A DNA stretch of 33,320 nucleotides from Actinomycetospora lutea (GCF_028737205.1 NZ_JAQZAL010000047.1:1-33320), one strand, 5' to 3'. Numbered from the stretch's first letter, positions 15,802 through 24,607 are shown. Program-made: numbers and translations. Notes: generated from the sequence alone by a model not told the origin.

Positions 15802-15909
15802 TCTACCGTTGCTGGATCGGTCGTTGCCAGCGGTGGCGTCCGTCAGGTCGAACGCCCCGCCCGTCGGTCGTCCTGCTCGTCGAGCGCTAGATGACGTCTC
15901 GTGGCCTGG

Positions 15910-16260
<351 letters not shown>

Positions 16261-16351
16261 TCATCACGCGCGCTCTACCAATTGCAACTATCTCCTCCTG
16301 CGTAAGGAGACCCAGACGGGAGACGGACCCGCAGAGGGCTTGGTGGTGGGG

Positions 16352-17755
16352 TCACATGGTGGCGAAGAGCGGCAGGACCAGGCCCGCTGCAACACCGAGG
16401 AGCAGCGAGAGCGCCGAGGCGGCAACAGCTCCGTGCCGTGCTGTCCGGGACTCGTTCTCCTGTGGGGGCTCGGGTTGCTCGTCCCGGAACAGCGGGGCGA
16501 TCCACCGGAGGTAGTAGAAGAGGGAGGCGACGGTGTTGACCGCGGCGAGTACCGCGAGCCATGCCATCCCGCCGTCGAAGGCCGCGGTGAAGGCGGTGAG
16601 CTTGCCGACGAACACGGCTGTGGGTGGAGTCCCCACCAGCCCGAGCAGGCTCACGACGAGGGCGATCGCGAGCAGGGGGCGTCGGCGGCCGAGCCCGCGG
16701 AACTCGTCGATGGTCCGAGCAGGATGGGCCGCGACGACCGCGAACGCGCCGATGTTCGTGAGCGCGTAGGCGGCGAGGTAGAACAGCAGCGCCGGCAATG
16801 CTTCCGGAGTACGGGCGCCCACCGCGATGATCACCAGGATGTAGCCGACCTGGGACACCGTCGAGTAGGCGAGCAGGCGGAGGACGGAGGCCTGGGCGAA
16901 CGCGGCGAGGTTGCCGAGGGTCATGCTGATGGCGGCGATCACCGCGACGAGCAGGGGCCAGGGAACGATCGCTTCCGGTACGGCCAGGAGGAGCCGCCAC
17001 ATCGCGGCCAGGGCTCCGATCTTGGGGATCGTGGTCAGGACGGCGGCGACCGGCGGGGGCGTGCCGTCCGTGACGTCGGGGACCCAGAAGTGCGCCGGCA
17101 CGGCTCCGGCCTTGAACGCCAGGCCCGCGAGCAGGGCGACGAGACCGACCGCGGCAGGTCCCGCCGCTCCCGTCACCAGGCCCTCGGCCAGGACCTCGTA
17201 GCCGGTCGTCCCGGCAGCTCCGTAGAGCAGGGTGATACCGGCGAGCATGGTGACCCCGGCGAAAGCGCCGGAGAGGTAGTACTTCAGTGCGGCCTCGGTC
17301 GTCGCTCCTGTCTTGGCCCAGCCGGCGAGGGCGTAGAGCGGGACGCTCGCGAGCAGGAAAGCGGCGAAGAGCATCAGGAGGTCCGCGGCTCCGGCCATGA
17401 GGACAGCTCCTAGGCCACCGAGCAGGACGAGCGCGGTGAACTCGCTCTCGCGCGGGTGCGCCGCCACCGCGTCGCGCGACCACCACAGGATCAGGGCGAG
17501 CGACACGAGGACGATCGCGCGGACGGCGTGAGTCGTCGTGTCGAGGACGTAGGTGTCGAAGGTCGTGCTCGGCGGCTCGCTCGCGGCGATGACAGTGGCG
17601 ATGAGGCCGACGCCCACGGCGAGCAGCGCGAGGACCCGCACTCGACCCTGCCGACGACGCGGCGTCCACGCCCCGACGAGGACGGCGAGCACCGCGCCCA
17701 CGAGCAGCGCCAGCTCGGGGATCACTGTCGTCGGGTCCTCGTTCATCATCACCAC
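16352..17755 (-). CDS. nuoN: Complex I-like antiporter subunit NuoN
   Basis: This 467-residue polytopic membrane protein is the NuoN-type antiporter-like subunit of complex I. Its proton path is recognisable: the TM7 lysine in FKAGAVPAHFWVPDV and the TM12 lysine in TPPTAVFVGKL are present. Two usual residues differ. The TM5 glutamate (LELLS in typical NuoN) reads LLASV, and the TM8 lysine is Arg in VLRLLAYSTVSQVGYI. The GTG start at 17755 sits behind GGGGGGAG; an ATG at 17746 is an alternative. It is the last gene of the nuo cluster, 43 bp after nuoM. Family assignment is firm; the changes suggest altered proton coupling in this subunit. Confidence 0.9.
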   Translation of the reverse strand: MVMMNEDPTTVIPELALLVGAVLAVLVGAWTPRRRQGRVRVLALLAVGVGLIATVIAASEPPSTTFDTYVLDTTTHAVRAIVLVSLALILWWSRDAVAAHPRESEFTALVLLGGLGAVLMAGAADLLMLFAAFLLASVPLYALAGWAKTGATTEAALKYYLSGAFAGVTMLAGITLLYGAAGTTGYEVLAEGLVTGAAGPAAVGLVALLAGLAFKAGAVPAHFWVPDVTDGTPPPVAAVLTTIPKIGALAAMWRLLLAVPEAIVPWPLLVAVIAAISMTLGNLAAFAQASVLRLLAYSTVSQVGYILVIIAVGARTPEALPALLFYLAAYALTNIGAFAVVAAHPARTIDEFRGLGRRRPLLAIALVVSLLGLVGTPPTAVFVGKLTAFTAAFDGGMAWLAVLAAVNTVASLFYYLRWIAPLFRDEQPEPPQENESRTARHGAVAASALSLLLGVAAGLVLPLFATM

Positions 17756-17798
17756 GGCCGCTCCCCCCGACGGAGCGCCGGCTGCGCCATCGCGGTCC

Positions 17799-19304
17799 TC
17801 ATCGGGCCACCAGCTCGTTGACGACCCGCGACGCCGGCTCGACCAGGTCGAGGAGGAAGCGCGGCACCACCCCGATCACGGTGGCCAGCAGGAGCAGCGG
17901 GACGGTCGCCGCGAGTTCGCGAGCCCGGAGGTCGGGGAACGGACGTGGCGTGCCCGGCGCATCGGGATAGCGCAGCTCGCCGAGCAGCATGCGGGAGAGC
18001 GCCACCAGGAACAGCCCGGCCGTGATGAGGATGCCGACCACCGCGATCGCGGTAGCGACCGGTGTCGCTCCCAGCGCCCCGGTAAAGATCTGGAATTCGG
18101 CGATGAACCCGGAGAAACCGGGGAGGCCGAGGGAAGCGAACGCGGCCACCGCGAAGAGGCCGGCGAACCGCGGCGTGCGCGCCGCCAGGCCGCCGTAGGC
18201 ACCCATGTCGTAGGTGCGGCCGCGCTCGTGTAGCGCGCCGGCGAGCAGGAACAGCGCTCCGGTGATCAGCCCGTGGGACACCATCTGGGTGACCGCTCCG
18301 GTGGTCGCGAGCTGCCGGGCTTGCGCATCGCTCTGGGCGACCAGGCCCGCGGCGCCGACGCCGAGCAGCACGTAGCCCATGTGGTTCACCGAGGTGTAGG
18401 CGATCATGCGCTTCAGGTCGGTCTGGGCGAGCGCGACCAACGCGCCGTAGACCACCGAGATGACACCGAGGACCACGACCACGCCGGCGAACTGCCGCCA
18501 CGACGCGGGCAGCACCGGCATGGCGATGCGGACGAAGCCGTAGGTCCCCATCTTGAGCAGCACCCCCGCCAGCACCGCCGACCCCGCGGCCGGGGCCTCG
18601 GTGTGTGCCGGTGGCAGCCAGGTGTGGAACGGGACGAGCGGGGTCTTCACCGCGAGCCCGAGACCGATGGCGAGCAGTGCCGCACCGGCGACGGGACCCC
18701 CGGCGGCCAGAGGGTTCTGCGCGGCGAGGGCCGGGATGTCGAACGTGTGGGGCGTTGCGGCCAAGTAGATCAGGATGAAGCCGAGGAGCAGCGCGAGCGA
18801 ACCGAGGAACGTGTAGAGGAAGAACGTCAGCGCCGCCGAGCGGGCTCGCCCACCCAGGCCCCAGCCGGCGATCACGAAGTACATGAACACGATCGACAGG
18901 TCGAAGAACAGGAAGAAGAGGATCAGGTCGAGCGCGACGAAGACGCCGACGCTCGCGGCCTGCAGGGCCAGGAACAGCATCACGTACGACTTCGGCCGCC
19001 GCTCCTCGCGCAGCGAGTAGACCGCAGCCGCGGTGAACACCACGATCGTCATCGCCACGAGCGGCAGCGAGATGCCATCGACCCCGAGGTGGTACGAGAT
19101 GCCCGCGCTCGGGATCCAGGCGACGTGCTCGACGAACCCGTAGCCACTGGTGGGCAGCCCCAGCCACAGGACGACGACGAGGATGAGCTGCACCAGGCCG
19201 GTGAGCACCCACGGCACCGTGAAACGGCGCGAGCTGTTCGTGGCCGGGAGCGCGGCGAGGGCGAGCGCGACGACGACGGGCAGGAACACGACGACGGAGA
19301 GCAC
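17799..19304 (-). CDS. nuoM: Complex I-like antiporter subunit NuoM
   Basis: This 501-residue membrane subunit belongs to the complex I proton-pumping arm. Key residues are visible: the TM7 lysine in AVKTPLVPFHTWLPPAHTEAP, the TM8 lysine in QTDLKRMIAYTSVNHMGYV, and the TM12 glutamate in LPGFSGFIAEFQIF. The HGLITGALFLLAGALHERG segment is also classic NuoM. The TM5 glutamate is Asp here (FFLFFDLSIVFMYFVIAGW), a conservative change. The GTG start is one base past the nuoL stop, so the genes are tightly coupled. Length equals typical NuoM (about 500). Confidence 0.93.
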   Translation of the reverse strand: MLSVVVFLPVVVALALAALPATNSSRRFTVPWVLTGLVQLILVVVLWLGLPTSGYGFVEHVAWIPSAGISYHLGVDGISLPLVAMTIVVFTAAAVYSLREERRPKSYVMLFLALQAASVGVFVALDLILFFLFFDLSIVFMYFVIAGWGLGGRARSAALTFFLYTFLGSLALLLGFILIYLAATPHTFDIPALAAQNPLAAGGPVAGAALLAIGLGLAVKTPLVPFHTWLPPAHTEAPAAGSAVLAGVLLKMGTYGFVRIAMPVLPASWRQFAGVVVVLGVISVVYGALVALAQTDLKRMIAYTSVNHMGYVLLGVGAAGLVAQSDAQARQLATTGAVTQMVSHGLITGALFLLAGALHERGRTYDMGAYGGLAARTPRFAGLFAVAAFASLGLPGFSGFIAEFQIFTGALGATPVATAIAVVGILITAGLFLVALSRMLLGELRYPDAPGTPRPFPDLRARELAATVPLLLLATVIGVVPRFLLDLVEPASRVVNELVAR

Positions 19305-19305
19305 G

Positions 19306-21120
19306 TCAGCTCACCCCGATCAGGAGCACGGCGAGGGCGGCCAGCACGCCGAACCCGACGGCGGCTTGGGCGTAGTACTGGTGGAGCTGGCCCGTCTGCG
19401 GACGACGAGCGGTGCGGCCGAGGGCTCGAGCGCCGGCGGCGAGGTCGTCGACGCCCCGATCGAGACCCCGCTCGACATGTCGATCGACCGCGTGGGCGCT
19501 ACGGACGGCTCCGCGTCCGATGCCGAGCACGACTCGGTGGTGGAACAAGTCATCGCCGCGGGCGAGGAGAGCGGCGAGCCGCACCGTCGGCCGGACCACG
19601 GCCGCTCGAGCGACCTGTTCCAGGTGCAGCCACGAGAGGAGCGCGGCAGGGGCCGGGAGCCGGCCGGCGACGCGCCACGTCACCCCGACGCCGATGACGG
19701 CGACCGCTCCTGAGAGGAGCAGCTCGAGAACGGTCGGCTCGGGAGCGGGCCGGAGGACGTCCGGTCCCAGGGCGAGCAGCCCGGAGACTGCCGCGGCCAC
19801 CGCGAGCGCCACCGCGACGACGGCCTGGACCCGCATCCCGGCGCGCCCGACGGTGCTGTCGTCGACGGTGGCCGGCGACGGGCGCCAGACGAACCAGAGA
19901 GCCTTCGTGGCGTAGCCGGCCGCAACCAGACCGGCGGCCAGACCGACGATGTAGAGAGCGAGACCACTCGCTGCGGCGCTCGCGAGGATGGCGTCCTTGC
20001 TCACCCACAGGCCGGTCGGTGGCACGCCGGCGAGGGTCACGGCACCGACGCTGAACGCTGCGCCGAGGACGGGATGGCGACGCGCCGCACCACGGAGGCC
20101 GTCGAGCCTGCGGCTGCCGACCCGCACGAGCCACGCGCCGGCCACGAGGAAGAGCAGGCTCTTGGTCGCGGCATGCGCGACGGTCTGGAGGACCCCACCG
20201 GGAAAGGCGCCGACCCCGGCGGCCAGAACCATGAAGCCGATCTGGGCCGAGGTCGACGCGGCGAGCAGCTGCTTGAGATCGCTCTGGGCGAGCGCCACGA
20301 GGCCGAGCAGGAGGGCGGTGCCCACGCCGATCCACGCCACCAGCGGCCCGGCCCACCCGGTCGCCTGCAGGCCGGCCGTGGTCCGCAGGAGCAGGTAGGC
20401 GCCGGCGGCGACCATCGTCGCCGAGTGCAGCAGCGCCGACACCGGGCTCGGACCGTGCATAGCACCCGAGAGCCAGAAGCTGAACGGCAGTTGTGCGGAC
20501 TTGCCGAGCGCGGCGATCACGATGCCCGCGACGGCGAGGTCCTGCCATCCACCCGCGACGGCGGGAAGCGCGTCGATCGAGAGGCTCGGGACGCCGCCGG
20601 CGAGGACCGCACCCGCGGCGAGGTAGAGCCCGAGGTCCGCGGCCCGCGTGGTGAGGAAGGCGGACCTTGCGCCTCCGGCCGCCGCGGGGTCGCCGGTGTG
20701 GTGGGCGATGAGCGCCCAGCTGACCGCGCCCATGACCTCCCACGCGGCGAGCAGTGGAGGGAGCGTGGTCGCGGTGACCGTGGCCAGCATGGCGCCGGCG
20801 AAGACGAGCATGAGGCCGACGAAGCGGCCCGACGCCAGGGCCGGCTCACCCGCGGCGAACGCCAGCACGGCGAGCAGCGCGACCGCGACGAGCACGACCA
20901 TGACCGCCGAGAGGTCGTCCACCGCGAAGCCGGCGCCGACGCCGTCGAAGAGCGAGAGGCGACCGTGTGGGTGCCGCAGCGCGGCGCCCACCGCCAGGCT
21001 CACAGTTGCGGCCGCGATCACGAGCCCGGCGAGAACGGAGCCACGCGGAGGGCGCACCACGATGAGCGCCACCCCGCCCACGAGGGGGACGAGGAGCAGG
21101 GCGGCGAGGAGGACGCTCAC
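19306..21120 (-). CDS. nuoL: Complex I-like antiporter subunit NuoL
   Basis: The start is the GTG at 21118-21120, two bases after the nuoK stop, and gives 604 residues, a normal NuoL length; the longer frame upstream is nuoK read out of frame. The TM5 glutamate (WEVMGAVSWALIAHH), the TM7 lysine (ALGKSAQLPFSFWLSGAM followed by GPSPVSALLHSATMVAAG), the TM8 lysine (SDLKQLLAASTSAQIGF) and the later HAATKSLLFLVAG lysine are all intact. The C-terminus has a long amphipathic stretch and a final membrane helix, as in NuoL's lateral helix and anchor. This subunit appears fully equipped for proton translocation. Confidence 0.93.
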   Translation of the reverse strand: MSVLLAALLLVPLVGGVALIVVRPPRGSVLAGLVIAAATVSLAVGAALRHPHGRLSLFDGVGAGFAVDDLSAVMVVLVAVALLAVLAFAAGEPALASGRFVGLMLVFAGAMLATVTATTLPPLLAAWEVMGAVSWALIAHHTGDPAAAGGARSAFLTTRAADLGLYLAAGAVLAGGVPSLSIDALPAVAGGWQDLAVAGIVIAALGKSAQLPFSFWLSGAMHGPSPVSALLHSATMVAAGAYLLLRTTAGLQATGWAGPLVAWIGVGTALLLGLVALAQSDLKQLLAASTSAQIGFMVLAAGVGAFPGGVLQTVAHAATKSLLFLVAGAWLVRVGSRRLDGLRGAARRHPVLGAAFSVGAVTLAGVPPTGLWVSKDAILASAAASGLALYIVGLAAGLVAAGYATKALWFVWRPSPATVDDSTVGRAGMRVQAVVAVALAVAAAVSGLLALGPDVLRPAPEPTVLELLLSGAVAVIGVGVTWRVAGRLPAPAALLSWLHLEQVARAAVVRPTVRLAALLARGDDLFHHRVVLGIGRGAVRSAHAVDRHVERGLDRGVDDLAAGARALGRTARRPQTGQLHQYYAQAAVGFGVLAALAVLLIGVS

Positions 21121-21122
21121 GG

Positions 21123-21428
21123 TCAGCCCCGCAGCTCGGTGGCGTCGTCGGTCATGTCGATGCGCTTGGCGCGGTAGATCGCGGTCGTGACCGCGAAGCC
21201 GGCCGCCATCTCGATGGCCATCGCCGTGACGACGATGACGATCAGCACCTGGCCCTCCGTGCCGGAGGGTGCCAGGAAGTACCAGAACGCGGCGGCGGCG
21301 AGGATGACGCCGTTGAGCAGGAGCTCGAGGCCCATCATCACCATGACGATGGACTGCTGGGTGAGCGCCCCGAACAGACCGACCGAGACCAGCGCCGCGG
21401 CGACGACCAGGAAGGCCTGCAGGTTCAT
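21123..21428 (-). CDS. nuoK: Complex I-like subunit NuoK
   Basis: This 101-residue protein has three membrane helices, which is the normal NuoK length. Both buried glutamates of the family are present, in MGLELLLNGVILA (TM2) and AMAIEMAAGFAV (TM3). NuoK forms part of the proton channel beside NuoJ and NuoN. The ATG overlaps the nuoJ stop by four bases (ATGA, 21425-21428), and nuoL starts two bases after its stop, so nuoJ-K-L are coupled. Confidence 0.93.
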   Translation of the reverse strand: MNLQAFLVVAAALVSVGLFGALTQQSIVMVMMGLELLLNGVILAAAAFWYFLAPSGTEGQVLIVIVVTAMAIEMAAGFAVTTAIYRAKRIDMTDDATELRG

Positions 21429-21985
21429 CGTCCGACACCGCCCCGGTCCCGGTCGTCGGACGCCGGCGCGTCGAGCTCGTCGCCGAGCCGGTCGTACCGA
21501 CCTCGGCCGGTGGCCAGCACGACCGTGCCGACGATCGTGGCGAACAGGGTGACCCCCAGGGTCATCATCGTCAGCATCTGCCCGCTCATGAGGCTCTCAC
21601 CGAGAGCCATCGTCGGGTCGGGTGCCGGCGAGCCACCTCGGACGGGCCAGTCCACGAGGAGCGCGCCCCCGGCGAGGGCGACGAAAGTGGCCGCTGCGAT
21701 GACGGCGGCTCCACGGGTGTTGTGAAACATCGACATCGACATGAGCCCGGCCGGGTTCATCATGTACATGATCATGAACACGGCCATGACGACCATTTCG
21801 ATCACCATCATGAGCACGATGACCAGGCCGACGTACTGCAGCCCGGTCATGAGCACGAGCCCGGCAACGGCGAGGAACGAGAGCAGCAGCAGGAAGGTCG
21901 CACGCGCCATCGAGTCGACGCGGAAGACCAGCGCGCCCGCCACGACGGCGGTCGCGGCGAGGACCACGAACAGGGCTGTCGTCAT
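21425..21985 (-). CDS. nuoJ: Complex I-like subunit NuoJ
   Basis: This 186-residue protein has five predicted helices. The conserved TM3 segment GLQYVGLVIVLMMVIEMVVMAVFMIM matches the NuoJ region that flips during coupling, including the YVG tyrosine. The segment is unusually methionine-rich (also MYMMNPAGLMSMSMF), which is notable beside copper genes. The start ATG overlaps the nuoH stop by four bases. The C-terminus is charged and Asp-rich (DELDAPASDDRDRG), and lies on the cytoplasmic side by prediction. Confidence 0.9.
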   Translation of the reverse strand: MTTALFVVLAATAVVAGALVFRVDSMARATFLLLLSFLAVAGLVLMTGLQYVGLVIVLMMVIEMVVMAVFMIMYMMNPAGLMSMSMFHNTRGAAVIAAATFVALAGGALLVDWPVRGGSPAPDPTMALGESLMSGQMLTMMTLGVTLFATIVGTVVLATGRGRYDRLGDELDAPASDDRDRGGVGR

Positions 21986-22926
21986 CGAAGGCCTCCTTCG
22001 CCAAGCGCGACGAGGGTCACGACGAGGGCCTGGGCGATGGTGGCCGGGGTGAGGACCACCAGAGAGAACTCGGTCCAGCGCTCCATGCGGATGGTCGGGA
22101 GCCGGTGGCGCAGGGCGACGACCGCCGCGAGTACGGCCAGGGTCTTCACCAGCACCCATGCCCACGCCGGCAGCCACGGGCCATGGCCGCCGCCGAGGAA
22201 CAGCGGCACCGCCATCGCCGCTGCGGCGACCAGCAGGAGCCATCGTCCGGTCACGAAGACGAGCCGGTCGACCCCTCCGAGCTCTGCGGCAGCCCCGCCC
22301 GCGACGTCGCGACCCACGGGCGCCCCGAACGGGCCCCAGAACGCCATGGCCGCCACGCTGAGCAGGAAAGCGACGAACGCCACCGGCATGATCACGACGA
22401 ACCACAGGCCCTGCTGGGCGGCGACCACGTCGGTGACACGCAGGCTCTGCGCCCCGACCGCGGCCGTGATGAGGGCGAACATGTGGGGGAGCTCCCAGGC
22501 CAGGCCCTGAGCCACGAACCGGTAGCCGCCGATCAGCGACAGCGTGCTGTTCGAACCCCACCCGACCAGCCACACCGCGGCCCACGCGAAGACCTCCATC
22601 GCGTTGAACCACACGATCCCGACGCCGAGGTCCGCCACGGGGCGCAGCCCGAGCGGGAGGACCACCGCGGCCAACAGCGCGGCGAGCGGGAGGACCGCAC
22701 CACCGATGCCGCGCAGCAGCTCGTCGCCACCCACGGCGCGGCGGCGTTGCCCCACGAGCAGCCGGAGGGCCTCGCGTGCGGGCGTCAGCGCGGCCACGGT
22801 CCACGGCACGGGGCGTCCCCCCGCTCGTCCGGCGGCGAGCACGTCAGCGGCGACGACCGCCCAGGTGACGGCGAGCAGGAGGACCGGCAGGAGGACCGCC
22901 CAGCCGAGCGGCAGCACGGCACTCAT
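21982..22926 (-). CDS. nuoH: Complex I-like subunit NuoH with degenerate quinone-site loop
   Basis: This 314-residue membrane subunit is recognisable as NuoH by GWGSNSTLSLIGGYRFVAQGLAWELP, where typical proteins have GWSSNNKY...RAAAQMISYEIP, and by the surrounding helices. In complex I, NuoH forms most of the quinone chamber, with an acidic loop of the form DLPEAExELVAG-TEYSG. Here that loop reads APVGRDVAGGAAAELGGVDRLVF, so nearly all of the conserved acidic residues are missing. The ATG overlaps the stop of the upstream gene (ATGA 22923-22926). The subunit probably still connects the membrane arm to a soluble partner, but ordinary quinone chemistry looks doubtful. Confidence 0.88.
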   Translation of the reverse strand: MSAVLPLGWAVLLPVLLLAVTWAVVAADVLAAGRAGGRPVPWTVAALTPAREALRLLVGQRRRAVGGDELLRGIGGAVLPLAALLAAVVLPLGLRPVADLGVGIVWFNAMEVFAWAAVWLVGWGSNSTLSLIGGYRFVAQGLAWELPHMFALITAAVGAQSLRVTDVVAAQQGLWFVVIMPVAFVAFLLSVAAMAFWGPFGAPVGRDVAGGAAAELGGVDRLVFVTGRWLLLVAAAAMAVPLFLGGGHGPWLPAWAWVLVKTLAVLAAVVALRHRLPTIRMERWTEFSLVVLTPATIAQALVVTLVALGEGGLR

Positions 22927-24023
22927 GACGCACCGCCCCGATCCGCTGGGCGCGTCAGAGTGGGCTGGGGCTGCGGGTCCGCCACGGCGACGATCAATCT
23001 CGCCGCAGCGAACTCGGCGCCGACCAGCCGGGAATCGAGCGCGGGGAGGTCGACAGCGACCGGTGCCGCCCCGCCGGCTCCGGCGACGGCACACCTGGCC
23101 GAGAGCAGCTTGTCGTGGAGGGTCTCGAGGACCTCGCTGCGTCCGGCCTCCGCGGACCGGAGCATCCAGCGCAGGAGTCGAGACCGCCGGACCCGACGAC
23201 GCAGGTCGTCGACCTCCTCGAGGACACGCGAGCCGTCGACCCGGTCGAAGAGGAGGGCGTCTCGCAGTCCGCGGGCTCGCGCGGCCGGGCCGTCCCAGCC
23301 CACGAGAGCGAGGACGCGTGCCGCAGAGTCGAGAGCTCGGGCGGCATCGGGCAGGCACTCCGGCGCATCGCGGTCGTCGAGGTCGAGGTCGAGGAAGCGT
23401 GAGCGTGCCTCCTGGATGACGTCGCCCTGCAGGACGACGTCGACGACCAGCCCGCTCGGCCACTCGGGCAGCACCGGACCGAGTGCAACGTGCAGCTGGT
23501 CGAGGACGAGCCCATCGCGGTCCTCGCCCAGGTCCGCCATCGCCAGCCCCCCGGGCAGCTCCATGCCGCCTTCTTGGTGGTGATGGCTCCCGCTGTGCTC
23601 GTCGTGCCCGGTCTGCTCGTCGTGCCCGTCGGCGTGCTGGTCCTGCTCGCCGGGGGAGGTGTCGGTGTGCGCTGTCGGCAACCCGTCGCGGAGAGCGAGG
23701 GCATGTTGGGCCGTGAGGTCTGACAGCGTGCGGACCGCGGCCTCGAGCGCCGAGGCGATCTCGTCCTCGCCCGTGATCTGGGCTCGACTTCGAGGGACGG
23801 GTACGGCAGCCCACACGCCGTCGATGACGGGGTCGAGCTCCGGGCCCGGTCGTCCGACGACCACCAAGACGTCCGCGTCAGCCGGCGCTGTCGCCACCGG
23901 CCACCGCCGACGCGCGATTTCCTGCTCGACGCGTGCCCGGAGCCGGTCTGTTCCCACCCCGCCGACGACCAGCACGTGGGGTCGAGCGGCGGCCGCTCGC
24001 AGGAGCGCGTTCCTCAGGTCCAT
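22923..24023 (-). CDS. Vestigial NuoB/NuoD-like fusion protein with His-rich linker
   Basis: This 366-residue soluble protein occupies the place of nuoB-C-D, and I know no name for it. Residues about 1-110 resemble a shortened NuoB (PHVLVVGG..., DADVLVVVGRPGPELDPVIDGVWAAVPVP), but NuoB's four cluster-N2 cysteines are absent; the only cysteines are 223 and 311. Residues 119-153 form a His/Asp/Glu-rich linker (DQHADGHDEQTGHDEHSGSHHH) that could bind metal. From about 155 the chain (LPGGLAMADLG..., LHVALGPVLPEWPSGLVVDVVLQGDVIQEA) resembles the N-terminal beta part of NuoD, without its GPQHPSTHG motif. The rest is helical. The start overlaps the nuoA stop by 10 bases. The homology is remote and needs structure comparison. 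Confidence 0.65.
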   Translation of the reverse strand: MDLRNALLRAAAARPHVLVVGGVGTDRLRARVEQEIARRRWPVATAPADADVLVVVGRPGPELDPVIDGVWAAVPVPRSRAQITGEDEIASALEAAVRTLSDLTAQHALALRDGLPTAHTDTSPGEQDQHADGHDEQTGHDEHSGSHHHQEGGMELPGGLAMADLGEDRDGLVLDQLHVALGPVLPEWPSGLVVDVVLQGDVIQEARSRFLDLDLDDRDAPECLPDAARALDSAARVLALVGWDGPAARARGLRDALLFDRVDGSRVLEEVDDLRRRVRRSRLLRWMLRSAEAGRSEVLETLHDKLLSARCAVAGAGGAAPVAVDLPALDSRLVGAEFAAARLIVAVADPQPQPTLTRPADRGGAS

Positions 24024-24364
24024 CGGAGCGCACCTTCGCGCCATGCGTACAGCACGCCTGCCATCAGCAGGGCGAGGAAGCCGAACATCTCGACCACCGA
24101 CGCCGGTCCCATCTGGACGACGACCAGGGTCCACGGGTACATGAAGATCATTTCCATGTCGAAGGCCAGGAACACCATGGTCACGACGTACCAGCGGACG
24201 TGGAATCGGGAGACGGGGTGCTCGAGCGGCGGCAGTCCGCCGGCATGGGGCAACACGCCCTCCACCGGGGGCGCCACGGCGACACCCCGCGCGAGCGCCC
24301 TCAGGACGACGACCAGGAGCACCCCCGCGCCGAGCACCACGAGGGCCGGAGTCAGTTGGCCCAT
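24014..24364 (-). CDS. nuoA: Complex I-like subunit NuoA
   Basis: This 116-residue protein has three helices. The conserved WYVVTMVFLAFDMEMIFMYPW segment carries the acidic pair (FDMEM) typical of NuoA and needed for coupling. The usual cysteine-containing loop (PYECG) is replaced by PPLEHPVSRFHVRW. The ATG at 24362-24364 follows GGGAGGTGG. A much longer frame reading through to 25381 is antisense to csoR and is not coding. It is the first gene of the eight-gene operon, and its promoter region carries CsoR-type operators shared with the divergent csoR. Confidence 0.92.
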   Translation of the reverse strand: MGQLTPALVVLGAGVLLVVVLRALARGVAVAPPVEGVLPHAGGLPPLEHPVSRFHVRWYVVTMVFLAFDMEMIFMYPWTLVVVQMGPASVVEMFGFLALLMAGVLYAWREGALRWT

Positions 24365-24403
24365 CACTTCCACCTCCCGCACGGCTCCCGAGACAGTTCT
24401 CCG

Positions 24404-24420
24404 ATACCCCCAGGGGGTAT
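24404..24420. promoter_or_regulatory. CsoR-type operator, perfect palindrome, nuo side
   Basis: ATACCCCC-A-GGGGGTAT is a perfect 8-1-8 palindrome (TACCC-N5-GGGTA) starting 40 bp upstream of the nuoA start. It closely matches copper-repressor CsoR operators, so the nuo operon is likely under copper-responsive control. Confidence 0.85.
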
Positions 24421-24433
24421 TCTTCTGCACGGC

Positions 24434-24462
24434 AAGGTACGAGGTAGGGGTATTCCTCGCAA
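24434..24462 (-). promoter_or_regulatory. Predicted nuo operon promoter
   Basis: On the minus strand, TTGCGA (24457-24462) and TACCTT (24434-24439) are separated by 17 bp. A degenerate CsoR-like site (24438-24452, ending GGGGTA) falls in the spacer, and the perfect site 24404-24420 lies just downstream of the expected transcription start. Confidence 0.45.
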
Positions 24463-24555
24463 GGGGGCGACCTCGTCCAGTTTCGCCACGTTGACGCGAT
24501 GACCAGCGGAGAGAGCGGCTGGGCGGCAAGTCGCCAGCGCGGCACGACACTGGGC

Positions 24556-24583
24556 TTGACAAAATACCCCCGGGGGGTATGAT
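24556..24583 (+). promoter_or_regulatory. csoR promoter with embedded CsoR operator
   Basis: A consensus -35 TTGACA (24556-24561) and a -10 TATGAT (24578-24583) are 16 bp apart. The perfect palindrome ATACCCCC-G-GGGGGTAT (24564-24580) fills the spacer and overlaps the -10. This is the standard arrangement for CsoR autorepression relieved by Cu(I). Confidence 0.92.
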
Positions 24584-24607
24584 CGTGGTGTCGAGAGGAG
24601 CCGAGCG

